DNA from: Cymbidium sinense
Lineage: Eukaryota > Streptophyta > Magnoliopsida > Asparagales > Orchidaceae
NCBI GenBank assembly: GCA_021442155.1
Contig: CM038232.1
Coordinates: 65,639,555 to 65,703,554 of the forward strand
Direction: 5' to 3'
DNA: 64,000 bases
The notes beneath the pieces were generated by a model. It was given only the letters and a program-made list of their open reading frames with translations, searched no databases and was not told the DNA's origin. Positions 12,591 through 24,200 of this stretch are shown in pieces; positions within the stretch are counted from its first letter, which is position 1, and every line of letters starts with the position of its first letter. The position numbers were made by a program, and so were the translations under genes.

Positions 12591-12599
12591 TACTAGTTA

Positions 12600-13186
12600 T
12601 CCAAATTTTTGGGCACTATTCTAAAGGTTGATGAATAAACTCAAATAAATTTGTTCAAATATATGTATTTTGATTTATGTGTATAAATAGGGGGTTAAAA
12701 AACATGTTATTTTGAATCATTTATATTTAAGTCTTGTATTTTGTATGATTGAATAAATTTTTAGAGTTTTTTTTATTGAATAAATTTTAAGAGTTTTTTA
12801 TTTTAGATCTTTCTCTCTCTCTCTCAAGTTCTTTTTTGTTTTTTATTCTTGTTAGTAAGTTTCTTGCAATATCCATTGGACAAATTTATATTTTACACAT
12901 CACATGCATTGTCAAATTTAGCGGTAATTAGAGGAAAATAGAGACAAAAAGTAAAAACATTTAGTGACTCACCCCTCCATCTTAGCGAATCTTCCTCGAA
13001 CACGCGGCCGACTATCTGCTAGAGATTTCCTACATGGATACTACAATGTTTTCGTTTCATGTTAGCCGCTTAACCAGATGAGCACAAGAAACGCAATTCA
13101 TCTGAAATTTACCTTTATCTTTTTATTGAAATTCCTCTCATTTCGCTTCTTCAAGTATCTCTATCTTTTCTTCTTTTCTTGTGATA
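12600..13186. other. Sequence flanking the Mutator-like element, no gene recognised
   Basis: Contains GTATAAATAGGGGG near 12681, which resembles a TATA box on the plus strand, two near-identical GAATAAATTTT-AGAGTTTTTT copies (about 12751-12800) and a short CT run at 12812-12826. No credible reading frame follows. Confidence 0.4.
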
Positions 13187-13300
13187 TGATCTTATAGTTC
13201 GAATCTTCCAAACTTTGGATGTCGGAAGCCACCGATAATAGAGCCACGCTGTTGCTGCACCCAATAAGCTGGTTATCTTCTAATTCCTTCAGAGAAATTC
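13187..13300 (-). pseudogene. Exon-like fragment, unidentified
   Basis: Minus-strand frame reading ELEDNQLIGCSNSVALLSVA, continuing to ISQEKKKR and a stop near 13187. It follows CTCTGAAG, whose AG could be a splice acceptor. Composition (Leu, Ser, Glu, Lys, little low complexity) looks protein-like against an AT-rich background. I do not recognise the protein. It may belong with the fragments at 13505-13640 and 13836-13978. Confidence 0.25.
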
Positions 13301-13504
13301 ATGTGTCAGATGATTTGATTCGTAATTCTTCACAATAGATTTTTACATAACCTTAATTATTATGATCTATTCAATCTGAATTAATGAATTTGATATAGGA
13401 TAAGTAATTATGAAAATTTGATTTTAATTTATGTGGTCTAAATAGACTCTCTGCATTGATCGGTTTGTAGAATTTTATCTGTTTTATGGCTTCTCCAGCC
13501 TACG

Positions 13505-13640
13505 CCATTCGAAAGCACAAATTGACCATCTGCTGACATCGGACTCCATTGTGAAATCTCTCCACCGATGCCAAGAGGATCAACAAGAGCAATAATGTCG
13601 ATGGCTCCACACTCAAATATGGCGGCAAATAATAATTACC
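13505..13640 (-). pseudogene. Exon-like fragment, unidentified
   Basis: Minus-strand frame containing ECGAIDIIALVDPLGIGGEI then SQWSPMSADGQFVLSNG, with base composition far less AT-rich than its flanks. No family recognised. A second open frame overlaps the same bases, so coding status is uncertain. Confidence 0.22.
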
Positions 13641-13835
13641 ATGGAGTGGTGAGCAAGATAGGCAAGAAATAATTTGATTTAGCTGATTTCTATAGATGGG
13701 AGAAGGGAATGCATGAAAATGATGTAAGAATATCTTCGATAATACTGAGTTAAATATTGATAAAAAGTCTGAGTCATAGGGAGAGTAGGTGGAGGCTACG
13801 AAAGGGTCGTAGCAAGGTACTGTGAGTTAGAGAGC

Positions 13836-13978
13836 TCTTTTGTGGCTACATGAAGCAGAAGGAACATCGTTGGCTGTGGAAGAAATATTTGGGGAGTTGA
13901 TAGTGTCTTCAAAAAAAGTATCCACCCAATCCAGGTTGAGGATTTCGTCTGCTATAGGATTGGAAGGGTAGTCCTGTT
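13836..13978 (-). pseudogene. Last-exon-like fragment, unidentified
   Basis: After AATGTAACAG (possible splice acceptor near 13978) the minus strand reads DYPSNPIADEILNLDWVDTF, continues FEDTINSPNISS and ends SHKRAL and a stop near 13836. The acidic-aromatic LNLDWVDTFFED stretch looks like real protein sequence. It lies downstream of the minus-strand ATG exon at 14819, so the two could be ends of one decayed gene, but no splicing evidence is available. Protein not recognised. Confidence 0.28.
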
Positions 13979-14352
13979 ACATTCAAGATCAAATCTTTAA
14001 GTTATAAAACTGTTTAAAAAGATTAAAGAAAAATGCCAAAAGTAATTTAGGAGCAATTATAAGAATAAAATTTTTCAGTAAAATTATTATGCGAATAAAA
14101 TCTTACAATTTCTTAGTTAACTCTAATATCTCTAGTTATTTTATAAGGAGTGGATAAAAGTTTTCACCGCTAAGAATATTATTAAATTTATAAATTATTA
14201 TTTTAATTAATTAAGCAATTATTTGAGAGTGATAGGTTAATTTGATTTTTTTTTGGGGAGAGATTTTTATATAAAATATAAATTGAGAGGGGTCAAAATA
14301 TAAAAAAAATTATATTTTTTAAGAAAAAAGGAAATTGAGGGCTCGCAGTGAA

Positions 14353-14367
14353 GTGGATCCGCCACTG
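14353..14367 (-). repeat. hAT-like element terminus (one end only)
   Basis: Minus strand begins CAGTGGCGGATCC, a common start of plant hAT-type elements. It interrupts the duplicated unit exactly after AATCAC: the parallel copy at 8605-8625 continues ATGAATT instead. The opposite end and an 8-bp target duplication were not found by eye. Confidence 0.35.
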
Positions 14368-14750
14368 GTGATTCGCATTTACGATTGAGTAAATTAAGTA
14401 TTTTTAATTACAAAATATTTCATAAATTAATGCATATAAAATATAAAAAATTTAAATAAATTTTGTTATGACTCTAAACATAAAAAATTGTCAACAAAGT
14501 AATCAGCACTATACGAAACTAAACGAATAGAGAAGAAGTCAATAAACACATGACTATACATAAAAATAAAAAAAAAAAAGCAATAAAATCCTCCAAAGCT
14601 TAACAAAATAATGATAATAAATGAATATATAAAACTGACCTCTTAAAATGCCGACAGAAAAATTGCTTACAGGACAAACAAAATTATTAAAACGACGTTC
14701 AGATCTCATAAACTCATAACAAATGAATCATTTTGTAGAAACATTTAAAA

Positions 14751-14819
14751 ATGAATTGAGTTAGAGAGAATTACTTCAATGAAGAACACCTCTGGCGATT
14801 GAGTGATATCCTCTGGCAT
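14751..14819 (-). pseudogene. Small ATG exon, unidentified (copy 3)
   Basis: Frame starts MPEDITQSPEVFFIEVILSN and stops at 14751. It is the inverted counterpart of 8123-8197, with amino-acid changes but the same frame and start. It is preceded on the minus strand by a TATA-like box and CT-rich leader (14985-14900). A GT after FFIE may be a splice donor. Protein not recognised. Confidence 0.3.
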
Positions 14820-14899
14820 TTCTTCAGCGTTACAGGGAGAAAGAATTCAAAAGCTTATGAGAAAAATATTTGGAGGCACAAAAAATTTAAGAAATAGAT

Positions 14900-15060
14900 G
14901 TATAGAGAGAGAGAGAGATAGAGAGAGAAGGTTCTGTAAATTCCATTGATGAAAGCAAGATGATGGAATTCTATATATGGTAGCGGAGAGTTGGAGGACA
15001 CAGTCATATAACGAATATTATTACTTCCTACATTTAGGAACATTATTAGTTCCTACATTC
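14900..15060 (-). promoter_or_regulatory. Promoter-like unit, copy 3
   Basis: Minus strand carries CTACCATATATAGAATTCCA (about 14984-14965), then the TTTACAGAACC leader and an interrupted CT run. It is the most complete copy, since it leads directly into the ATG exon at 14819. Confidence 0.42.
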
Positions 15061-15659
15061 TACCTATGTTATCGCTGGTCCACAAGACCACGTATTATAA
15101 AACATGTTTTCCTATTTTCCCTATTTTCTGTTAAAAATTTTGAATTTATATTATAAAAATAAAGATATTATTGAAGATTATTATTCAGATTTTTTTTATA
15201 TGGTACTTCTAAAGATGATATCAGCCTTGTCGAACATCATAAAGGGATTCATATATAGTAAAAATTATCTCAATTAAGAAGAGATAAAATTTATAAGAAT
15301 GATATCTATTATGCTTAAAAAGTTTATATGATTATGAGAAATAATTAGCACAAACTCTATTTTTAACTCGTGTCTTCAGTTACTTCAATTCATGTGAGTA
15401 TGACGAGTAGTTATTATAGTATATATGTATGATTGGCATTTAAAATTGAGTAAATTAAATATTTTTATTGGAATCTAGATCTTAATATTTCCCAACAAAG
15501 TAACTAGCACTATAAGAAATTAAAAGAAGACTGAAGAACAAGTGCAGAGAGATAGAACCGGAAAGCTTATCAGAAGAATATAGGGAGGCAAAAAATTGAA
15601 GATATAGATAAATATAGAAAGAGATATAGATAGAGAATGGTGAACATAGATAGAGACAG

Positions 15660-15830
15660 AAGGATCTATAAATTCTATTGATGGGAGCAAGAAGGTGGAA
15701 TTCTACATATGGAAGCGGAGGGGTGGAGGAAACGGTCATGTAATGGTCGTTCGGGATCATACTTAGGCGACGTAAGTTGTCGGCCCCTCGATATTGCCGG
15801 TGTGCCACAAGTTCACAACGGGCCTATTTC
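15660..15830 (-). promoter_or_regulatory. Promoter-like unit, copy 4
   Basis: Minus-strand copy with ATATGTAGAATTCCACC (about 15712-15696) and, upstream, the GGCACACCGGCAATATCG and ACAACTTACGTCGCC blocks shared with 7860-7920. ACGTCGCC includes an ACGT core, the usual bZIP-binding core. No ATG exon follows. Confidence 0.4.
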
Positions 15831-16107
15831 AACCTACAGAGCATGCCAACCATGTCAACTGGGAAGGGGTTCTCAGCTAAAAGTAAAACTGAACATGCTA
15901 AAAGAATTGAAATATTATTATTATTTAATATTTATTTTGTAGGAATATAAAAATTTACTATCTTCATATCTTGAAAACAAGGTAAAGATGAAAGAAATTA
16001 TTAATAGAACTTTTTTTTTTTTGCTACGATTTGGAAAAGGGAAATGTTCCACCTGAGTTATTAAGAAATTAAATGTGATGGACTAAGAGGAGAGGTGCAT
16101 ACAAACA

Positions 16108-16494
16108 ACTAAGAGGAGAGGCGCATACAAAGAAGTAACACAAGTTTATTAATTATTATTTTTGATGAGATTGCCAACATATGCTCTATAGGTCTTCCAC
16201 TTGAAATGCCCTGGACTTTGTTTACAGGTTTAGAACAGACCTCCTCATAGAAGGGTTAAAATAGAAAAATAGGAATCTAACCACAATATTGGTTTAGTAT
16301 AAGTGATTAAGACAAAATGCTCTTATAAGTTTTTTTGTGCAAGTGAGACATGTACTTGAGGTCGTGAAGAAAGATATACAATTAAGATTAGAACTATTAA
16401 TTGAGATTTATTGGACATAGCTTAAGATCTTTTTGTAGTTATATGGCATACTTATATAGTCAAGATCATTCCTAGTCAAGAGAGTTTTGAGAGG
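16108..16494. other. Spacer, nothing recognised
   Basis: Between the inverted-duplication arm and the first base of LTR C. No reading frame or repeat family identified. Confidence 0.4.
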
Positions 16495-16677
16495 TGTTGA
16501 TCTCATTTTTGGAGTGAGTTCTTACCTTCCTCATCATAGATCTAGGACTCTTGTAGACACTAAGAGCTCCTTAGTCTTAATACACTGATGACCTCACTTT
16601 TGGAGTGAGCTCTTAACTTTCTCATCATAGATCTAGGACTCTTATAGAGACTAAGAGTTCCTTAGTCTTAAGACACT
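16495..16677 (+). repeat. Tandem duplication of LTR start
   Basis: Two copies, period about 91 bp, each with TTTTTGGAGTGAG or its CTTTTGG variant and TCATAGATCTAGGACTCTT. Only copy C has this; LTRs A and B have one copy. Confidence 0.8.
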
Positions 16678-16848
16678 TCTGGTGATTAGGTGAACACTTA
16701 ACCTAACCTTAGAGACTTAGAAGAGTTAGCCATAGGAATAGGTTGTGTCTTAGGGACTTAGGAGGACTTGCCTATCCTATAGCCTAAATTCAATCTGTGC
16801 TTCCTTCTTCCAATCCAAATTCCAAAATCAAACCCAACTATCGAATGA

Positions 16849-17400
16849 TTGAAACCCATGATTAGATTCAAATTTCAAATCCCTTCCTAAGCCCTTTGAT
16901 TTTATCTTATGGACTTAGCCTTAACCAAATTCAAATTATCCCCAATCCAATTGATTTTCTCAATTATCAAATTCAATCTCAAATCAAATTTCAAATTATA
17001 AATCAATTCCAAACTCTAAATGAATGAAACCCATGATTAAATCCAAATTCCAAAATCTCTTCCTAAGCCATATGAACTACATTCATATGATTAGTCAAAA
17101 CTCCTTCAAACTAACTCAAACTTGGTTGCTTTCTTTATGAATCATTCCTTCATTCATTTATATTCAAAAATATAAATGAAATCCAAATTCAAACCATTCA
17201 AACCAAATCAAAATAGATCGAATCAAACCAATTCTCTACTTAAGCCCTTTTTGAACTACATCCCATAATTTGGTCAAATTTACTTCCAAATCACTCCAAA
17301 CTCAAGTGATTTTCTGATAACCCATTTATATCTTCATTTTTTGTCATAAATATAAATGAAATATAAATTCAAATGATCCAAACCAAATCCAAATTAAATC
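16849..17400 (+). repeat. ~180-bp tandem units in LTR C
   Basis: Units recur every 176-180 bp (GAAACCCATGATTA at about 16849 and 17025; the CCTAAGCC/CTTAAGCC motif at about 16885, 17065 and 17236). Each later unit carries a small palindrome CATTTATATTC...TATAAATG. Confidence 0.65.
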
Positions 17401-19379
17401 AAATTCTTGAACTTTGCTAAATGATACCCAAATCAACTCAAAACTCATGGTTTTCTTCATGATTCAATCATTCCTACAATTATTAACCCAAATATAAACA
17501 TAAACCATCATTATCAAACCAAACCCAAGTCAACCCAAATCGAACCCAAGTTAACCCTTTTGGCTTGAAATTGTCATATGAACCAAAACACATTTGGCTC
17601 CAAATCACAATTGGATATTTATATCCTAGGCTCATGTGTGAGTTCACTAAACTTGAATCAAGCCTTGATTAAGCCAATTGATCCATTTAGGCTCACTTGA
17701 CCCAAAGTGACCTAAAGGACCTTTTTGAGCCAAGTTCTAATCCAACCCAAATTAGATTGAATTGAGCCCATCTAAACCTCACAACATAACCAACAATCAC
17801 CCTAGGGTGATCAATTACATTGAATTGTGTCAAACCTAGCTTTTGACCAAGTCAACATTTAACCCAAATGAAACACAAACTACCCAAAATCCACCATATG
17901 CCAAATTGATTGAAACCATTGATTCAAACCCATTCATAATCAATGATTGAACATGACCAAACTATCAATTGAGCCAAACCAAGCCTAATTGACCATTTGA
18001 CACGAGTTGACCCAAATTGGCCTAAAAGGCTAAAATTTGTCAAATCATGATTTGATCCAAATTGATTGCAACTAATGGCTCAAATTTATTCCAAATCACT
18101 TATTGAACTTGACCAATATCATAATTGAGCCCAAGTTGACCAATTGGTCAACTTGACCTGACCTAGCCCAAATTGACCTAAAAGGTCAAATTGGCCAAAA
18201 TTCAAATTAAATCCAAATTAAACCAAACCAAAGCCTACAATCATTTTTAATTGACCAATTGAACTTGACTCAACCCTTAACCCAACCCAATTTGGTCAAA
18301 TTAGTCAAATTGGTCAACTTGACCAATTTAACCCTTTTGAATCCAAATGAGTCAAATCCAAACCTAGGCCAAACCAATCCAAACCAATTGAACTAAAACA
18401 TCCCAAATCATCATATGAACCTAACCAAAGCTTTGGTTTAACCCAATTTTACCAATTGGTCAACCCAACCCAACATAGCCCAAATTGAACCCATTTGGCC
18501 AATCCAAACCACTTAAATCCAATTTATGAAATCTTGTGGGCCGATATAACTCAACTTAAACTCACCCTAAGTTAGCCCAAGACCTCCCCAAAAGCCAAGT
18601 GGGCCAAATTCAAGGGGATTAGCCATCAAACCATGGGATTTAAGCTCCAAAACTAATGGATCCAAGCCAAGTCAACACTCCCATCCCCATGGCAACCCCT
18701 TAGCACTCAATAGAACCTTCTCCTAACCCACCTAACCAACCTAACCCACTCTAGGTCGGCCAAGGACCTTTGGGAGGTGAGTTGACTCACCTCCAACCCA
18801 AACTGAGCACCCTTTGGATCCAAACCTTGCAACCTTTGCACAATGGATCCATGATAGCCTCCCATCATTTCTCCCATCCTTGGCGTGCCACCTGAACTTC
18901 ATGGAGACAAGTCTGGTGGCCGGACGGCGACCAGCCAGTGCAGATCGAGAACACATTGTCGTCCGTCCATCATGAGCAATTGAGGGGTGTTGACTTCAAT
19001 TTTAGAATGAGTTCTCAATCCCTCCATCTTAGACATAGGACTTCTCTTAGATTTGAAGGGATCCTTAGTCTTAAGACACATCTAGTGATTATGTGGATCC
19101 TCAACCTAGACTTAGAGATTTAGAAGAGTTAGCTATAGGAATAGGTCATGCCTTAGGGGTGTTAGGAAAAATTTGTCTACCTTATAGCTTGAACCACATT
19201 CCCACTTCCTTCCTTCAAGTCAAACTCCAAACCAAATCAACATCAAACTTACATCAATTCCAGCCTAATTGATTTTCTCCAAACTCAAATCAATGCCACA
19301 TGATTGAAATCCAAAATTTAAAATTCCTAATTCAAAATCCTTCTTAAGTCCTTAATTCTCTCTTAAGGACTTAGCCTAA

Positions 19380-19650
19380 ATCATCTTTAAATCAATTCAA
19401 ATTCATGAAATTTTCTCATAACTCATTTATATTATCATTTATATTCACATATATAAATGAAATATAAATTCAAATCAATCAAATAAAACCCCAAAATTGA
19501 AATTCCAAGTTCACAAATCTTTCCTAAGTCACTTTGATTTTCTCTTAAAGACTTAGCCTAGATCATGTTCAAATCACTTCAAACTCATGAAATTTTCTCA
19601 TGAACCATTTATATTCTCATTTATATTCACATATATAAATGAAATATAAA
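19380..19650 (+). repeat. ~180-bp tandem units in LTR A
   Basis: The palindrome TTTATATTCACATATATAAA recurs at about 19438 and 19619 (period about 180), each preceded by a TTAGCCTA block and AAACTCATGAAATTTTCTC. Confidence 0.6.
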
Positions 19651-20838
19651 CTCAAATAACCAAAACCAACTCCAAAAATCAAACTCAAATTCAATCAAAA
19701 CCCAACCTAAGCCTTTAAAGTCAAAGTCTTGAACTTAGCCAAATCAACTTCAAATCAAGCCAAACTCTTGATTTTTCTTCGTGATTCAATCAATCATTCA
19801 ATCATGAATCCAAATATAAATGCAAACTTCAATCACTTAACCAAAAAATCAATTCAAAAATCAAGCAAAAGTCCATTTCATGTTCACCCTTTGAACTTAA
19901 AATTGTCAAATGAATCAAAACCCATTTGACTTTAAACCACTTGCAAATGGATTTATATTTCAATCATAAGTCCATAAGTGAGTACAATCAAACTCAAATC
20001 AAGCTTTGACCAAGCCATTTGACCCACTTAGGCTCACTTGACCCAAAGTGACCTAAAGTATGCTTATGAGCCAAATTCTGATCCTAACCAAATTAGAATG
20101 AATCAAACTCACCTAAGCCTCTCATCATGATCAACAATTATCATGAGATGATCAATCACTCAAATTGGGTCAAGCCAAGTCAAACCTAAGGGTTGACCAA
20201 GTCAACACTTAGCCAAAATGAAACCCAATATATCCAAAATCCATCATAGGCCAAATTGATTGAAACCAATGATCTAAGTTCATTCATGACCAATGTTTGA
20301 ACTTGACCAAGTCAACACTTGAGCCTAACCTAGCTCACTTGGTCGAAGTTGACCCATTTTGACCTGAATGGGTCAACATGAGCCAAATCACATCAAACCA
20401 ACTCCAAATTCAATGAAACTTGGCAAAACCTATTTTCTCATCATATCAAACATACCAAACTGAAATCAATATCAAATGACTATTTTACCCCTAGGCCATA
20501 AGATAAATTTTGGTCAATTCCACTTGGAATTTGGTCAAATCCTCTCCATACCAACTTGGTACTCTCTTAGTGGATCAAGTGAATACTAGGGAGTGTGGTG
20601 CACCCAATCCAATGGGTTTGGGTCAGCTCAACCTAGAAAAATGGCCAAACTAAGCACATGCCTTGAAATGGCCACATCGGAATCATGCCTCCACTTGTCT
20701 TGAGCACATGGGGAGTTCACCATTCCACTCCTCTGGCCAAACTGAATTCAATGACTCATCTAATAGCCTAACAATCCCACTTAATCAGGATAATTGATCA
20801 AAAATGGCAAGCTCTTGTTTGGCCGTCCGATTGCCAAA

Positions 20839-20857
20839 GGGGGAGATATACTCCCCC
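20839..20857 (+). other. LTR hairpin GGGGGAG-ATATA-CTCCCCC (A)
   Basis: Perfect 7-bp stem with a 5-nt loop, identical in LTR B at 29506-29524. A shortened form, GGGGTATACCC, opens LTR E at 46203. Confidence 0.6.
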
Positions 20858-21197
20858 TAATTCAATTCAAACTTAAGATTCCTCAATTCGATTGAACCTA
20901 GGGAAGTTAGAGAAGTAATTCCTCCCCAAGCTTCTAGATGTAATCAATCTTCATCTTCTCGATTTTGACAGTGCAAAAATAGAGGAGCTCCACTGAAAAC
21001 CAAATTAACTTCACACTCAAAACCAGTGCAATTCCTTTTGCACACTCCCTAGGGGACCCCAATCAAACTCACCCAAGCTCTTTCCTAAGTTCCCAAGGCA
21101 AGGGAGGAGCCATCTTGATCATGAACGAGCTCAAAGAAAAGGGGAGTTGGTCCATAGAAGCATCCACTCAATCTCAAGAGCTCAAACCTTCAGCAAA

Positions 21198-21220
21198 GCT
21201 TCGCCTCAACTAGACGAAGC
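21198..21220 (+). other. LTR hairpin GCTTCGCCT / AGACGAAGC (A)
   Basis: Nine-position stem with one mismatch and a CAACT loop. LTR B has GCTTCGTCT/AGACGAAGC (perfect) and LTR E GCCTCGCCT/AGGCGAAGC, so one base pair switches T-A to C-G between B and E. Confidence 0.55.
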
Positions 21221-24200
21221 TTCTCCAAGGGAATCGAGCATCGGTGATCACCTCTAATGAGGTTAGCCATTTTTTGAGCTTAATCTAGCTATGGTTTGAA
21301 GCTTTATGAAGTGAATGTTAGTCCCATAGAATCTTAGCTGTTAGATGTGATCTAGGTTGCATGTTGATGGTGTGGGTTGAGTTTCATTCCAAGCTCAATC
21401 GAGCTTGATCATAACTTCAAACATGGACGGTCTCCATGGCTCACGAGAGCACCAGGATGAATCGCCATCCATCCTCATGTTTTGGATGGACTAATTACAT
21501 TAAAATGTAATATCCATATTTGTCTCCCTGATCCATGGCTTTAATCGCCCGTCGATTCTTGATCAAACGAGGAAAAGTGAAGGCCGCACCCATCTATGAT
21601 GTGACAGGCTAAATACCCAATCCCGTCACACCACATGTAAAGTGCTTGCTGCGTCAATAGCACACGTGGCATCGACGGGATTAATAATATAATTAGAGAT
21701 TAAATAAATTCTAATTAATCACCAAACCTTCTAAAATTCATATCTATGTAAAAAAAATCAAATAAATATTAAATAAATTGCACATGAAAGATAATTGAAC
21801 ATAGAATATCAAAAATTATTTTCAATGGATTTTGAATAGTATTTTTCTTTGAATTTAAGTTTACTTGGGAATGTTAATTTCCTAATTACTCTTTAATTAC
21901 TTCTTTGATTAATCCCAAACTTTTTATGCTTAATAAGTGGGATGACTCCTACCTCCCCTAATTTTCTTGGGATTTATTGGTGGCTTAGTTAGGGGAATTG
22001 CTAGTCCATTCTTTAATTATCCCCTTAATGTAATTAAGCTTAATTAAGGGAATAATTAGAGGTTTAACCCTCTAATTGAGTCAATTAAGTTTTGATTAAG
22101 GGAATGTGAGGTTTTGGGAATAATTTTGGGATATTTTTCTTGAGATATTCTGTAAACCCCCTTTTCTTCCTTAATCCATTCTTAATTAAGGGTTAATTCA
22201 TGAATTGCTCCCTTAATTAATTTCATAAAATTCTAAAACCTTCTAGAATTTAATTAATCTATCTTGGATAGATGCTTAGGTGTTTAAGAGCCTAATTACA
22301 TTAAAGAAATTAAAATCTAACTCACATGTGTGAGGGGGGTTATTAAATTACTTAAGTTAAACCCCTTAGTTTAATTAATCACTAATCATGAGCCAAATTG
22401 CATTAGGCCTTTTCTTCCTATGTACATTGCAAATTTAAATTCCTTGTGAGGTTTTATGTCATCTCATTGGCTCATGATTACTTGATTAAATATGTTAAGG
22501 CAGTATAGGTAAGGGGTAATTAATACACTTAATTCATACCTTAACCTAATCAAAATATAAAATGGATCTAATTATCTAAAAATTAAACTTAAATATCATA
22601 CACATGTGGGAATGGATTTAGAACAGCAAACTCACCTCACATTTCTCAAATTAAATCAAACTCAAAACAAAACCAAACCTTCTTGAAAAATAATTTGAAT
22701 TTCTTTAAGCTTTCTTATTTCATAAGATTGTCTTTAGAAATTAACTAGGGTGAATGTGTTTACATGCTTTCATCATTTTAGTTCCTCCCCAACATGCTAA
22801 ATGTGTATGTCATATGAATTTCATGCATTGATTCTTTTTAAAAATCAAAATGAAAGTGAAATGCTTCTTTTATGTCAAATTGCATGTTTTGGCTAAAATA
22901 AAAATATGAGTGGCTATTATCATTATTAAATCCAAAATAATTTTAAAATATATGAATTAATTACCAAAACTGAAAGTGTGTTACTTACATTTTATTTATA
23001 AGCTTGTATGTGAGTAAAGTATAAGGATGTGCTTAGTGTAGTTTTCCTTCTCCCCTCTTTTAGTATAGTTTTGAATCAGATTTGGTAAAGTGTTTAGTTC
23101 ATTTGAAAAGAACCTAACACTTGCCTAATCCATTTCCTATTCATTCCTATACTATTACTTAAGAAGGATATCTACACTTATACATATAAATTGTATAAAC
23201 AAAAATAAATTAATCAACAAAAACTTTTGCATCCTTTCTTTTGCATTCATTTCTTTTGTGCATATGCTTGTATTTAAGGAAAGTGATATATTAGTCTGGA
23301 CAATCCCAGGGTTACGAGACTTTAAGTAGCCCTAAGTAGGTCTTGTACCTTACAACCGTGGTTAACAATGACATTGTACTCACTTATTCCTTTCATACAT
23401 TCATGTGTGCATGTGAAAATTTGATATGAAACCCCTTTTCTACTTAATGAAAATCATGCATCATAAGCATTCAAATTTTCTTAAGTAAACTACTTAGGAT
23501 TCATTATAAAGTGTGCTAAAATTTCTCATTTATATACATAGATATGCTTAGGATTCATTTATATGCATGTTATACATGTTGGGAAAGAATGAAGTGATGC
23601 ATGCTTTGTGAATTTAGTTCACTTTACTTAATCTTAAAATGCCTTTCTTTTTGAATAGGTTTGTTTAGAATTGATCTAAACTTAGGATTAATTAAAACAC
23701 ATAATAAAACATTCATTAAATGAAACTAAACATGAATCCACTTTAGAAATTACTTAAGGTAAGGAAGGAAAGAGTAGTTCTCTTCTCTTTTCCCTCTCTT
23801 TAAAACTTAGTGATTAATTATAGGATTCATTCAAATCAAATAAAAATACAAAATATAATCAACCCAAATCAGTAAAATAACTTAAATAAAACCATCCTTT
23901 AAGTTGAACACTTTCATATTTAGAAAATACAAATCCTAAAGCCATAGTTAAGCATACCACATAAACCTTCTAAAGCACACACTTTTGGACTAAGTCACCA
24001 CTTCTAGCTTTAGGTTAGGGAGGTGTATGGTTTGTTGTTTGATTTTATTTTGTGATATATATTTTAGTCTGAATGTTAGGGTGAACGTGTGTAGAATGAA
24101 TGATAGGACGATTTAGTTTAATCATTATTTTTTGTAAGAGATTGTTCTTAAGGGGCGCTACAATAAATAAAAATGTAATTGCTTTTGCTATGCAGGTGCT

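Larger units (their letters stand above)
14368..16107 (-). repeat. Right arm of large inverted duplication
   Basis: Reverse complement of 7378-9120. It contains two tandem units, one with the ATG exon kept (14751-15060) and one lacking it (15480-15830). The outer boundary near 16107 matches 7378. A 27-bp tandem duplication, CTAAGAGGAGAGG plus CATACAAA, sits just outside at about 16084-16135. Confidence 0.75.
16495..18987 (+). repeat. Giant-LTR family, copy C (5' part)
   Basis: Starts with TGTTGA, as LTRs A and B do, and shares with them the CTTAGTCTTAAGACAC and AGAGACTTAGAAG blocks. The first about 90 bp are duplicated in tandem. It then holds about 180-bp tandem units (16849-17400) and a region dense in TTGACC/GGTCAA (17690-18490). 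It stops exactly where LTR A begins at 18988, so LTR A inserted in it or recombined with it. Reading frames in 18741-19123 are non-coding. Confidence 0.75.
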
